From Rostratula benghalensis (lineage: Eukaryota > Chordata > Aves > Charadriiformes > Rostratulidae): a DNA stretch of 64,000 nt. The first letter of the stretch is position 1. Each line of letters begins with the position of its first letter. The position numbers were made by a program, and so were the translations under genes. The notes under the pieces were generated by a model. It was not told the origin of the DNA, did no database searches, and was given only the letters and a program-made list of their open reading frames with translations. Positions 1 to 11,826 of this stretch are shown here, piece by piece. The DNA lies in assembly GCA_013399305.1 (NCBI GenBank), contig VXAI01000069.1:985588-1049587 (forward strand), written 5' to 3'.

Positions 1-199
1 CCTCTTTTTGCCTTTCGAACCTCAAAACCGCCTGCAGCGTTTAAAAGGCAGCTGATCGCATGGTCCGGAGCTGCAGAGAGAGACCTCCTCCCCCCAGCCA
101 CATTTAGTAGCCAACTGACTACCAGCATCCCCGGCAAAACAGGGAATTCCTCCCCGCCAGAGGAAAAACAAACCAAAAAAAAAAAAAAAGAACAAACCC

Positions 200-700
200 T
201 CTTTTGACCGTTTCTGGCCAAGTTGCAGCTCAAGGCCCGACCCCTGCCTCCCGGGGTTACCTGCGCCCATCGCCCCCCGCCGCCCCGACCCCACGGCCAG
301 CGGGGACCCGCCGGTGGCCACCGGGTCCCTCCCGCCCCCAACGGCGCCCATCACCTGGAAGCGAAGCGGCTGTCGCGGAGGCGAGCGGGTCACTTTCCAG
401 CCGCCTGCCTTCCTCACAGCCTGCTGGGTTGTTTTCAAACTCTTCCCCTCCCTTTCTCACAGGCTGGCCAAGCCCTCCCGCAACACCCAGGGGAGGAATC
501 CATTGGCTGGAGTTCCCCAAAACGCGTGGAGCGGCCCTTCCCCCCGCAGCCCCGTGGCTACTGCACGACAGCAACGGCGAGTCCCCAGCCTTGCCTTGGC
601 CCAGCTGCCTGCTGCTCGTCGGGGTTTATTCGAGCTGCAGCTGGGGTGACTCCCCTAGGTCGCCCCCAGCCCCAGAGAGAGCAAGGGGAGGGCGGAGGGA
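200..700 (-). promoter_or_regulatory. CpG-rich block: probable promoter and first non-coding exon of PDCD4
   Basis: This stretch is strongly GC-rich with many CpGs, unlike the DNA to its right. On the minus strand it has a CCAAT box (502-506), GC boxes around 330-340, and two good 5' splice sites, CAG|GTGATG (exon end 355) and GCAG|GTAACC (exon end 261). In vertebrates the gene following RBM20 in the same orientation is PDCD4, whose first exon is non-coding. A minus-strand start site near 400-480 with a donor at 355 or 261 would fit. No PDCD4 coding sequence is visible, so the gene name rests on synteny only. CpG promoters are often bidirectional and a human PDCD4 antisense RNA is known, so a plus-strand transcript is also possible. 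Confidence 0.45.
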
Positions 701-1050
701 AGCTGGGTGGGGGCATTTTTGCTTCTTTTCAAAGTTTTACTTTCTGTTTTAAATGTTTGCGAAAGGCAGCAGCTGTGCTCCTGACACCCTAGCAGCTTTT
801 GTTTGATCACAATCAGTCTGTTACCGTGTCACTCGGAATATACATTTCCACACGTAATGCAGGCAGTAAAACTGCATCCTGTCTGTGAAATCAATCTGCT
901 CTCTTCACTTGCTTCTCTCCTGCCCTTCTGCTTTCTCCTCCTTCAGCCTACTTTTATTTTTTGCATCTTCTGCAAAGGTGCCTCCATGAAATGAACTGCA
1001 AGCACAGCAACCTTCTTCCTCACCGGCCAGCTACTAAAACACGCCTTTGC

Positions 1051-1074
1051 TTTTTTTTTTTTTTTTTTTTTTTT
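1051..1074. repeat. Poly-T run (24)
   Basis: An uninterrupted run of 24 T on the plus strand, about 350 bp right of the CpG block. It is prone to length error and polymorphism. Confidence 0.95.
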
Positions 1075-2219
1075 AATGCTGGGTAATTAGCGGTGCTTTG
1101 GAACAGCCTCCTGCAGCTCGGTCCCTCAGCTGGGAAGGGGGCTGCGCTGCCCACCTGTGTGTGCACCCTCGGGAGGCGGATGGGGAATCGGCCCCTCGAG
1201 TTGCACAAAAAGCCTTCCCTCTTCCCATTTCTGAGTCCGCCCTCCTGGCAGAAGCTTGAGAATGGGCTTTGCTTTGTAAAACTGTTCCAGGCATGTCTCC
1301 TCTGCGCTGCAGTTGTCATCTGTTCATTCCTGCCTTGACAAAAGGCAATCACGCATCTGAAAAGACGCTTTACTGGAAAGGGCTGAACTTGTGAAATGTG
1401 CAGAAAAATGGGAGTACTTGATTTAAGAGTCCCAGACAGTGAGTTCATTTAAAAGCTAACAACCAGAAACACGAAACACCGACTTTGCCTCACAATAATT
1501 GTCTTTTTTTTTTTACTGGTTTACTGTGGGAGAAAAATCTTAGGGGAGCCACTTATTAAAACAAGGTGTGTTATTGTCTTGTAATTATTATTTTACAACC
1601 TGAGGTCTTGTGATTAATAAATCATGTGCCTGGTTTTTGTGTGCATATAATCACATGCTCTGTATTTATATTGACAGAAGGTTACAGAATATTTACCTTT
1701 CTGCATAGGACTGGCAGGAACTTCTGTGCTGCCACGTCTCCTATCACAAGCACCATGTGATATAATCTTTTTCATAAACTTAGCAAGTTCTGTCCTCAAT
1801 GTGATTTAATATTTTTCACGCTTGACTGCCACGGGGAGGATATTCCAGCACCACTTTGCCAAATGGTCAGTAGTGATCTTCTAACCAAAATTTCTGATGG
1901 CTCTTTCTGATATTCTGCACCAGCACCGACCCTTAGCAGCTTCAGCTCTTCCTTCTCCCTTCCTAGGAGTGTCTATGCAGAGAAATCCTCCTGCTCTCAG
2001 CATTTGCTTTGTAAAATGAAGGGAGATGGCTGCTCCTGGAGCATACCCCAGCCTTCGCTGCAGCCTGGGATGCACTGCTGCCTTCCAGGACTGCATTTCT
2101 TGCTTCTTGGTTCCACTGTACTGGCAAAATTCAGTGATGAAAAGTGCAGGCTGCCAGCTGGCTTGTAGGAAAGGATCTGGTCACCTGTGCCTGTGATCAC
2201 TGCTTTCTGCTGCTGACTA

Positions 2220-2640
2220 CTTTTTTTCTGTATAATAACTTGAGCTTCCTTTGTCCTGAGGTTGCTTCATATTTTCTGTCATCAGCAATTTCATCAGTTC
2301 TCCACTAAAATTAGTGCCAAGCTCATTTACAAAAGCACTTTGCCAGATCTGCAGGAGTGATGTTTAAGACTCCCCTGGTACCTGCCCTCCAGCCTGACAG
2401 CCGCTCTCACAGAAGGTTTTATGGGGTTTACACCTTGTGCCAAATCACTTTTCCCTTTTCTTGCGAACGCTCCACATGGCACCCTATGAAATGTGCAGTT
2501 TAAGTCCAGAGAGGTGAGATCCACCCCGTTTTCTTCACTGAGCAAATGGCTTGCAGCCTCCCTTACCCAAGAAAGATAAATGGGTTTGATAAACACATGT
2601 AGTCTCATGCCATTTACCTCCCTCTCTTTTGCTAGCCCTT
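2220..2640 (-). mobile_element. Ancient CR1-like LINE fragment
   Basis: The plus strand reads phrases typical of the reverse complement of old CR1 LINEs: a TGTCATCAGCAATTTCATCAG-like segment, CCACATGGCACCCTATGAAATG, TTTAAGTCCAGAGAGG, and GGGTTTGATAAACACATG. The copy is diverged and its limits are uncertain. Recognition is from remembered consensus wording, without an alignment. Confidence 0.4.
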
Positions 2641-4287
2641 CCTTCGCCGTTTGTTCTGAGGCTTTCCATATCCCATTAAACTCAAACTTTCATGCCTGTT
2701 CTTGTCCAGATCAGTTCACTTCTTCTGTGCAGGCTCCCTGTGCTCCTGTCCCTGACTGAGGGACCTGTTAAAGACATCGGGCCAGTTCTTCCAGAGCTCT
2801 GGCATGTGGATTAGCCCGTTCCTCTGCCTTCAGTGCCCTGAGACTTGCTTCTCTCCTGGCAGTGAACATTTTCATACCCCCATCCCATTATCCTTCTCAT
2901 CTGCAGCCACGTGATTACCATCCTTATCCTCAGTGAAAGTTAAGACCAAGTACGAGTTTGGGGTTTGCACATACTATACCCACTATACATTAACCTCTAT
3001 CCCACCTAATCTCGCTTTTTCCTTCCCTGTTTTCTTCTCCTGTATGCAATTGGGAAAAACATTTTTCCATTTTTATTGAAACCCATTAAAAGACAAAACT
3101 CCCACTCACTTTTGAGACATAGCTTTTATAACCTAATGGTTATTTTGCTCTTTAAAATGATTCCTTGTAATGTCTGCTGATGCTTAGTATCATTTCTAAG
3201 TTTTTGAAATTCATTCAAGTTTTTCCTCTTGCCTGGGTTTTATCTGTGCTGAAGTTACACTTAATTAACTAGAGTTTTATCCCCAGTTCTGGAATCTCAT
3301 CCCAGTAAAGTTTAGATGTATAAAAATCCCAGCTCCTGAGGAAAGCTGCTATATGGATTAGTCCCTGTGATTTCTTTAAATACACCCCTTGGAAGTGTGA
3401 AGCTGTATCAGTCATGCCTGCCTTGATCACAGGACTGTAATATTTTAAGCAAGGTAATGTTTATTATTAAAAAATCTGGAGCAGCTCAAGTCTCCCAGAA
3501 TAAACTTGACCAGAGTGTATTTTCCTAGTATTTCTAGGCTAAAAATTATCAACACAGTGGAAGAGCAGCCATAGATTACTTGCTCTTTGTAGAAATACTT
3601 TTTTTTTACCTTAGAAAGCTAACTGTGCATGTCCCTTCTTGTAGTTCACCAAAAAGTGTTTTACCTCAGCAGGGCCAGGAGGCTCAGCCAAGGCCTTCTC
3701 CTGGCCCATGAGGTTCTAGATGCCTACCCTCTTCACCCTGTTTCACATCTGCTTTTTTCTCCATCTCTCTCCTCTCTCCCCACTCTTTCTCCAGTCCCTC
3801 CTCCTGGCTTTCTTCCCTACTGACACTGTCCCAAAGTCCCAGCTGGACCTGAAGGCAGAAAGGTGACAGCCTAGAAGGGCTTGATGTTCTCAGCTCTCTT
3901 TGCTGCAAGGCACGGAGGAGGTTTGGCACCCAGTGCGTCCCGCAGCACGGCCGGCCTGTGCCAGCCAGAGAGTGTAACACCTTAGAAATGTATTTTGGAT
4001 GTATTTCTGATCTCCTGGCAGGTGTCTGCACGTATATCCCAGTTACTTGGCAGGCTTGGACCACCGGGTCAGGAGGGAGTCAGTGCTGCTGCACCCTCAC
4101 CATATCCTGGGCTTGGTTAGCAGGAGAGCAGCAGCCTGGCTGCAGTGCTGATGGGAGCAGAACCACCTCAGGTCCTCACCAGTTCCTGCATAGTGTGTTC
4201 TGGGCTATGAAGGATGATGTGTCTCTACTGATGTCCCCTGTCAAGGAAGGTCCTTGTAGTCTTCCTGGGTGGGACAGTGGGCTGGAG

Positions 4288-4545
4288 ATCACAGAATCAG
4301 AGGATGATAATGGGGTTGGAAGGGACCTCTAGAGATCATCTAGTCCAGGCCCCCTTCCCTGCCAAAGAAGGTCGGTCCACCTGTCCCCCTGCACAGGAAC
4401 GTGCCCAGGTGGGTTTGGAATGTCTCCAGAGGTGGAGACTCCACCACCTTTCTGGACAGACTGTTCCAGGGCTCTCCCACCCTCAAAGTAAAGAAATTCT
4501 TCCTCGTGTTTAGTTGGAACTTCTTATGTTCAAAGTTTGGGCTCT
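4288..4545 (-). mobile_element. CR1 LINE 3' fragment
   Basis: The plus strand starts with ATCACAGAATCAGAGG and runs GGTTGGAAGGGACCTCTAG, AGATCATCTAGTCC, then GAGACTCCACCACC and TTCTTCCTCGTGTTTAG. This is the reverse complement of the avian CR1 3' end. The element is 5'-truncated, as most CR1 copies are. The right-hand limit is approximate. Confidence 0.9.
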
Positions 4546-5411
4546 TGATGGGGGCTGCAGTGATGATGCTCAGCCCAGGGCACATCACACCACACCTTGC
4601 CCTTCAGACCCTCCAGGTCACTGACTGCCATGGACTTGGCTGCACTGTGCCATGGCCAGTGGGACTGCAGCCTCAGGAACACAACACTGGTGTCCACTGG
4701 GCTCCTGGGGGAAGGAGCAGGGCTTGGGATCCATCGGTGGCTTCTGCTCCCAGCCAGGCACCTCCTGAGCACTGCCAGGCCTGTGCTGCCCCTCGGGGTG
4801 GGCTGAGCACCCCCCTCCCCATCTCTGCACCCCCAAGGAGCTGGTCCAGCACAGGAGAGGACAAGGTGTGTCCTCAGGTTGGGACATGAGCCGTGGAGTC
4901 AGCACTTCGGGGCCGAGTTCCCACCTCCGACGCCGACTTACTGCATGACCTGAGGCGAGTCACTTAGCTGCTCTCCTGCATTTCCTGACTCTGCTAAACG
5001 CCACGGGATAATAAGTAACTTTGTGTGAGTGCTACGGAGCTTTGAAATCTCCAGATGAAAAGCTGGCGGATAATTGCAAGGGATTTTTAATAAATGCTTA
5101 ATCATTCGCTTCACTCCGCGCTGCCCGTCGGTCTGGGGCTGGAGCGGGTCAGCAGCCACCAGCAGGCACCCAGGGAGCACTGGGCTTTGCTGAAGCAGAG
5201 GATTCTCCCTGAGTTTGTCTCCGTTTTGCCCTCCTGCTGGTCCAAACAGGAGTCTTGAGCTCAACCCAAGAGCTGACAAAAGCCACAACCTCAGAGAGGC
5301 GCCCAGCCCTTGGCAGGCAGGAGCTTGTGGAGAGCAGGGGGGATTTGGGGGAAGGGATTTAAGCAGCTGTGTTGACACACAAGGCAACAGGGATCTGATT
5401 CAAGCTGGGGA

Positions 5412-5422
5412 GGGGGGGGGGG
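5412..5422. repeat. Poly-G run (11)
   Basis: Eleven G in a row, preceded by GGGGA, within a purine-rich segment (about 5400-5510). Confidence 0.95.
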
Positions 5423-8031
5423 CTACGTGAAAGGTGGCACAGAGCTGAAAAGAAAGCAACACTGAAGAGGAAGGAGAGGGAAGGAAAGAAGGAAGATCAC
5501 TTGGGCTGAAACGCTCCCGGTTTGGAAGCAGCCGCGTGTCCCAGGGGCTGCCTGCCTGGCACCAGCCTCCCCCTGCATCCCGGGGAGGGTTGATCCAGAG
5601 GATTACAAAGGCAGTGATTTTGCGAAGCGCTGCAGCCAGAAAGAGATGGGTTTTATCTGCTTTAGTTCGGGCCACGGAGCTGATGTTTAACCACAATGTT
5701 ATTTTTATTTGACTCACTAAATGGACAGTAGCTGGTGATGCCTGCAGCTCGCTGCAGTCCAACGCCTCCTCTCCCAAACAGAGGAGACTCTGTGCACTGC
5801 TGGCAACTCCCGTGATTTTATCACAACCTTTATGCTTTGGGGGAAATATCCTAAAATCCCAGCTCCTTGAAATGAGGGAATCGTAGCTTTCATTTATAAA
5901 CAAAGTATGTCCCCAGCCCTCAAGGTTGTGGATGAAAGATTTGAAAACATGAAACTAGTGCAACCTAAATGCTCAAAATCTGGGAGGTGAATAAAGAGAT
6001 CCTAAAGTTTGCTGGCTAATGATAATAATATATTAAAAAAAAAAATGTTGGGAAAAGAAATAGTTGGCAAACAACTTCTCCTTGGGAAATGGGGCAGGGC
6101 TTGGGCTGACTCCTGGCTTTTGGGTACTTGAGGTTGCCAATCCGCCTTTGAACTTTGCAGCCATTCATAAATCCTTACATAACAACAGCAGCCACAGCAC
6201 ACAGGAGCTGTAGAAATGCTGACAGGGGGAAAGTGGTGGGAAAAGATTATTTTAGCACCCTGTGACGACTCACCTTGAAGCACTCATCCTTAAAGACGGA
6301 AGACCTGGAGCTTCAACAACCCATATCCCCTTAGAAAGGAGCGTCTCTTTGCTCCAGGAGCTCATTTTGCACTGGAGCAAACCTCTTGTAGGTAAAGAGG
6401 AATTCAAAGGCTCCACATGATCATAGAAAGGCATTGACTGAGGCTGAAGATCTGTCCTGGTCCTTTGCATTTCAGGAAGATGAGTCTTCTTCGTGTCAGT
6501 GGGTGGTCTTTGCTGAAAGCCTCCAGGACCAAATAAGAGCTTCAAAAAACCTCACAAGCAGTGCTCTGCTTTATACCATCTGCATCTTGGGGTACGTTCA
6601 CACAATCACAAGCAATCAAGATACCACAGCGGCGCTGGTTGTCACCTACCAGCTGACCCCCTCTCTCTCCCAGGGCACACACCTCCCCTGCTCCTCAGAG
6701 CCACCAGCCACTGGCCCAGACCCCCTGCACGGGGGTTTCAGCAAACAGAACTCACTCCTCGCTTCGCTTGGCTGACAAGAAGTGATTCAGGAAAGTGAGT
6801 TCCTGCCGTTCCTTGCTGCGGTGTGAACATGCCCTGAGTGTGGAGAGACCGAGCAGCTCCCAGGGGAGACGTACCCAAACCATATTTCTGACAGGTTTTC
6901 TTTCACTTCAGGTTTTTTTCTCTCATTTCTCTAGGCTGGCAGAGCCCAGTGTGCTCTGACACTGCTGGGCACTGCTTCCATCCGATGCTGCTTTAAACAG
7001 GTCCTTAACTTACCTTAAGCATCCAGCAGTCCTCGATTCCACCGGTCTCACTGCTGGTTTTGGGATCAGGCCCCAGGGAGGAGGGAAGGGACACGCCGAT
7101 GGGTGAACAGCAGCAGCTCATGGTGGATCAGCTCTGCCTTTGCAGGAAGAGAAAATCAGAGGTAACACACAGCCTAGGCACGTGCAGCCACAGGGACACC
7201 AACTTGCTGGTGAGAAATACCCAGGAACACAGTCCTACCTGTTTATTTCAGACCTCTTGGGTGGGTTTCACACACAGCCTGGCATCAGTCACACCAGGCA
7301 CTGCCAGGTCTCCGTGTGCCCCTGCGGCGCTGGGGCTGCCTTCTGTGCCTGGCACAGCAGGGGAACCTCCAGAGGCAAATCCCTGCCCTTGCCTCACTAA
7401 AAACCCTTCATCCCTCACCCTCACCCCCTGAACCAGGTTAATTTGTGAGAGAAATGGAAGGAGGCAGCTTCTGGGACCATTGGCAGACCCTGGCTGCCCT
7501 GCTGAGCTGTTGGCAGGCTGATATCCTGCCCAACTGAGTTCATCTTTCCCAACTGCCACCAGATGGAAATCGGCACTGGAATAGCCCAGCCAGGGCAGTG
7601 CTGGCCCCCGTTAGCATCAGCACAGACCTGGGTTGCTCTCCCAGAGTGTACTTTCTCCTTCTGCTCGAGGCCTGCCTTTGTTCCAGAGACAAGGGCATCT
7701 CAGGGAACACCGGTGCCAGTCCCTGAGGACGTCTCAGTGCAGCCAGGGGGGCAGCAAGCTCCACCACCACAGCTCAGACCTGCAGGTGGAGCGTGATGGA
7801 GAGTAACAGTGACCAGGGAAAACAAGGAGAGTAGGAACTCAGCTCGGGCACACGCCAAAACAGCATCACTTATGGTTGTCATGTTGGCAAAGCATGTCTG
7901 ATTGCCAGCTGCTTAATGCTAAGGTCCACGAAAGGCAGCACAAGCCCCCTCCCCTTGCCCCCCACACGCTGCCCTCCAACGTGCCCACGTCCTGGGAGCT
8001 GGGACCTCCACGAAGCCCTCACAGCACTGCT

Positions 8032-8122
8032 GTGGAACTGGTTTTAACACCTCAGCAGGGAGTACAAAGAGGCAAATCTTTCCTAGTTCCCCAACACAGG
8101 TGTGCAAAACACAGCATGGCTA
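8032..8122 (+). repeat. Inverted repeat, left arm
   Basis: It starts GTGGAACTGGTTTTAACACC and runs through TTTCCTAGTTCCCCAACACA to ATGGCTACA. Its reverse complement recurs at 9692-9782 with only a 2-base indel (ACAAAGAGG against ACAGAGG) and a few changes near the outer end. The flanks on both sides do not match. It has no recognised family. Confidence 0.9.
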
Positions 8123-9495
8123 CACACACACCTCCTCTCGAGCTCAAGGTGAAAGTTTGCTGCCAAGAACAGGTCGCTATCTGCCAGAGATAAACCAGCC
8201 GCAATGCAAACAGGGCCCACAAACAAAACAGGCTTCCTGTGTCCTCTAAAGACACCAAAGTGGTGTTTGAGGAAGGTGGAACTCATATGCATGTCCTCAA
8301 ACAAGGCTCAGCAATCAGCGGAGCACAGCTTATAAACAGGACCCTTCCTTTCTAAGGCACCAGGAAGAAATCAGGCTGGAAAAGCTGCCTCCGGACCCAG
8401 GGCTGTGCTGCCGATACTGTCTTACCTGGAGGAATATTGGCCAAGACTCTGCCTGGCAATTATTTAAAGGTTTAGTAGGCTGGATTCAGCCTGCCCCATG
8501 CAGCTTTCTAGTTCACAGCAAGCTTTTGGACGTGCCCACTCATTCAGATCTGACCCAGTTAATTAAAAACTGATGTATGCTCCTATTTTGGTTTATAGGA
8601 AGCTGCTTCAGGTAGCTGAGCGCTGCTCCCGACAGACGGCCCTGTAACCAGAATAAGGCTGTGGTGAACTGAAGGGAGAGAGCTCACCAGCTTTAATCAC
8701 CTCGGGTATCTCATGAGGAATCTCACCCTGCAGTAGGCTGATGCAACTGTGTGCAGATGAGCCCATATGAAGCCATCCTCACAGTGTGGGAGATGGATCC
8801 CGGTGGCCCCACCGCTCCCTTGCCCACTCCCAAGCCCCCAGGACACCAAGCAGGGCCCTCCTGAGCCTCACCTTGGCAGTGAAAGGGGACAGCGAGGAAG
8901 GAAGAGATGGAAAACACCTCTTCTTCTTTCATGTCAGCATCTGGGGAGTCGTGTTTCCGTGGTGCTGTGAATATATTGGGTTAGTGCAAGGCTTTCCTAA
9001 GGGCTGGGGCCAGATGGCCAGCACTGGAACTCACTGTGGCTCTGCTGAAGGCAAGCAAAGGGGAGGTGTGACATGCCAGGGGACTCCAGGCCAGCAGGTC
9101 AGCATGGCCAGCTCAGGCCCTGCAATGAGAAGGCTGATCCTTCTGGCTATTTGTGCAAGGGAAAAGGAGATGTATTTTTTTTTGTGTGTGTGTGTCACTA
9201 CTGCCTTACCCAGTTCTACCAATATGTTTTATGGGGAATTCCTGGTCCTTGTCCAGCCTTATCTCCACAATGGGGGGAACTTCTCCTCCACAAATATGTC
9301 CCACAGTCTCCCTTGGCTTCACGTTGTGGCATTGCATCAGGCAAGGCGAGCACATGGGGAGGGCTCAGCGTATTGACACAGATAAGTGGAGATTGGTGGA
9401 GTCGGAGGTAGAAAAACAAGGAAAGGCCAAGCTGTTCTCCTGGGCTGCCCTTGCTGTCACCTGCACAAACACAGCCAAGTCCCAGGCTGCACCAC

Positions 9496-9661
9496 ACAAT
9501 CATACAATGGTTTGGATCGGAAAGGACCTCAAAGATCACTGAGTTCTAACCTCCTGCCCTGGGCAGGGACACCTCCCACCAGACCAGGTTTCTCAAAGCC
9601 TCATCCAACCTGGCCTTGAAACCCTCCAGGGATGGGGCAGCCACAGCTTCTCTGGGCAATC
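9496..9661 (-). mobile_element. CR1 LINE 3' fragment
   Basis: The plus strand reads CAATCATACAATGGTTTGGA, AAAGGACCTCAAAGATCA, CTGCCCTGGGCAGGGACACC, and CAGGGATGGGGCAGCCACAG up to CTTCTCTGGGCAA. This is the reverse complement of a CR1 3' end. It ends about 30 bp before the second arm of the inverted repeat. Confidence 0.9.
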
Positions 9662-9691
9662 AGCACTGAAGAACAGGCGGAGGGAGACTGG

Positions 9692-9782
9692 TTGTAGCCA
9701 CACCGTTTTGCACACCTGTGTTGGGGAACTAGGAAAGATTTGCCTCTGTACTCCCTGCTGAGGTGTTAAAACCAGTTCCACG
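9692..9782 (-). repeat. Inverted repeat, right arm
   Basis: This is the reverse-complement copy of 8032-8122, with arms facing each other across about 1.57 kb. It lies just right of a CR1 fragment that is absent next to the left arm. It could be a second insertion of an unnamed repeat or part of an inverted local duplication. Confidence 0.9.
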
Positions 9783-11266
9783 CCACCAGCGTGTCCACCA
9801 TCTGAGTCCTCACAGCAGCCTGATCCAGGGCAGGCAGCACCATCCCCAGCTCCCAGCACACCCCTGCCCCCCCTCCCCACCAGCTTCCCAGGGAGGGCTC
9901 TTGTTTTCCAGCCTTGGCCAGCTCTGCTCTGCTGGTCCGGCAGGAGGACTGGGCTGTCCATGTGAGGTCAGGCACACCACGCTGGTGCTCACTTGTGAAG
10001 TCTTTCACACCTGAGTTCCCCCTTCCACCAAGAAAATTAAGTGTGACAAGACCCGGACTGGAAACTCCTTATGTTTTGAACATCACAGTGTGGATTTTTT
10101 TTTTCCTGTGACAGATACACGATGTCAAGTTAACACTTAAAATACTGATTTGCCTGATTTCTAGAGTGAGAGGGATTCATAGCTGCGATGAGATGGTATC
10201 AGCATCGCACGTAGCAAGGTTTCAGTACATCCAGAACAGAAGAACCGAAACCATTTGTGCTTAAAATACATTATGTGTGCCTCAGCTGCAAAACAGTTAC
10301 TTCAAAGGCACTAACGCAGTCTTTGATGAACTGGGGATTCAGAAAGCCTGAGTGCTGGCTGGTTTGGCCATGACCCATTTCCCCGGCCGCTCAGTGGGGC
10401 AGACAGACCTGCTTCCCCCCCTCAGTGGGTGGTGAGAGGCAGAGCTCGTGCTTTGATGGTGCCCCATGCCCTGCCTTGCCTTGGACTGGACACTGCCTCG
10501 TCTCAGTCTTCCTCCTTGTGTTTTCCGCTGAGTGAATTCATCAAAGCTGGAGGTGAAGTTTCCTCTCGGCTTTTATCTTCTTTGCATTCTTTAAATATTT
10601 AGTGCAAGCACGGCTGTACGTCACTCTGGCTGAGCTTGGGTATTTCCTCCCAGGAGCTCCGGTTGCTGGTGATGGAGGTGAGCCAGGGAGAGGGACAGGG
10701 AGTGGGAAAGGTCCCTGTGGAGCTGGGAGGGCATCAGGGAGGACAATTCACTGAAAAGAGGAAAAATCAGCAAAGGCAGAGGGAAATGGGGTAGATGGGC
10801 AGCCAGGGGGACTTAGGCTGAGATGAGGTGTTTGGCTGGGGATGATTTTAGATGGTGCTTTCAGAAGGATGAGAAGAGCACCTGGATGGAGACAGAGAAA
10901 AGCCAGTGGGGACAGACAACTTCATTCAGAAATCAAGAGGAAAGGGGAAGTGAGGACATATCTGGAGGGACAGGAGTGGGTAATAACAATTAATAGTAAT
11001 TACAGAGTGCACCGCTGAGATGTGTTCACTTCGGCTTCAGCACCAGACGACAGCAATCACTTGTGATCTGTACGGCAGGAGCTACCTGGTAAGAATCACA
11101 ACTTCTAGAAATTATGTATAAAAGCAAACATTTTTGCCCCCCTGCTTCCCTGTTACCTCCAAAACTATCTTTTATTCATTTTTGGTCGTTAATAGATCCC
11201 CTGGGAAGCCAGAAGGGTGTTGTTGCTGGGACAGTTGCCCACCGATACGTATGATTTATAATTCTC

Positions 11267-11272
11267 TTTATT
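11267..11272 (-). terminator. Candidate distal polyadenylation signal (AATAAA) of RBM20
   Basis: The hexamer AATAAA on the minus strand is preceded by an A/T-rich segment and followed within 30 bases by a G/T-rich element. It is the most distal good signal before the sequence turns into repeat-bearing intergenic DNA. Which of the several AATAAA motifs is used cannot be told from sequence. Confidence 0.45.
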
Positions 11273-11808
11273 AAAATCTTTCTTTTTAAGAAACACAAAT
11301 TGAAACACTTCGCAATCAAGTTACACAGATCAGTTAATACTCGTGACAGTTCCTACATAATTAAACAAGTACTAACAAATTCCAACTGTTTACAAGCCAA
11401 AACTTAAATTAACAAGATTCTGTAAGCTCAATAAATAGTACATCTGGTCCAGTTCAAGTATAATTCAACAAATCACAGCCTTAATCCTTGCAGAATAGAA
11501 AAACCCTGAATGTAACCAGCCTAACACTAATTTAGTGTTAAAGCCAATATGAATCTTTGTCTAATCTCATGGGGCAAATGTTTAATTTTATTTTTTTTAC
11601 TTTTTCCTTCAAAGAAACTGAGTTGCAGATGGATTGACATTAAAGACTATTTGAGATCCATACAGGTTTCACAAAGATGAAAAACACTGTCCCTATTCAA
11701 AAAGTGCAATCTTTGGTTGAGATGTGTTGAAATGATCTCTATATATTAAGGAATCTCCTTTTTAAATATCAAATATTTGTTTGGCTAGACCTGAGCCTGC
11801 TTTGTGCT

Positions 11809-11826
11809 ATATATATATATATATAT
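11809..11826. repeat. AT dinucleotide repeat in the RBM20 3' UTR
   Basis: An AT repeat of about nine units, followed by GTATGTATTAATAA. It lies near the distal end of the predicted 3' UTR. Confidence 0.9.

Larger units (their letters stand above)
701..11247. other. Intergenic region between RBM20 3' end and the CpG block
   Basis: About 10.5 kb with no exon I can support. It holds a 24-T run, an old CR1-like segment near 2.2-2.6 kb, two younger CR1 fragments (4.3 and 9.5 kb), an 11-G run and the 90-bp inverted repeat pair at 8.03 and 9.69 kb. Several open frames of 60-196 codons occur in the GC-richer parts (3.6-5.4, 6.4-9.9 kb), but none shows splice context, domain similarity or a biased composition suggesting a gene. 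Confidence 0.7.

Noticed and set aside
6434..6775. 113-codon plus-strand open frame
   Set aside because: Considered because it is fairly normal in composition, but it has no recognisable domain and no flanking splice or promoter support.
8786..9376. 196-codon plus-strand open frame in the intergenic region
   Set aside because: It overlaps another open frame and a GT repeat, and shows no similarity to any protein I know.
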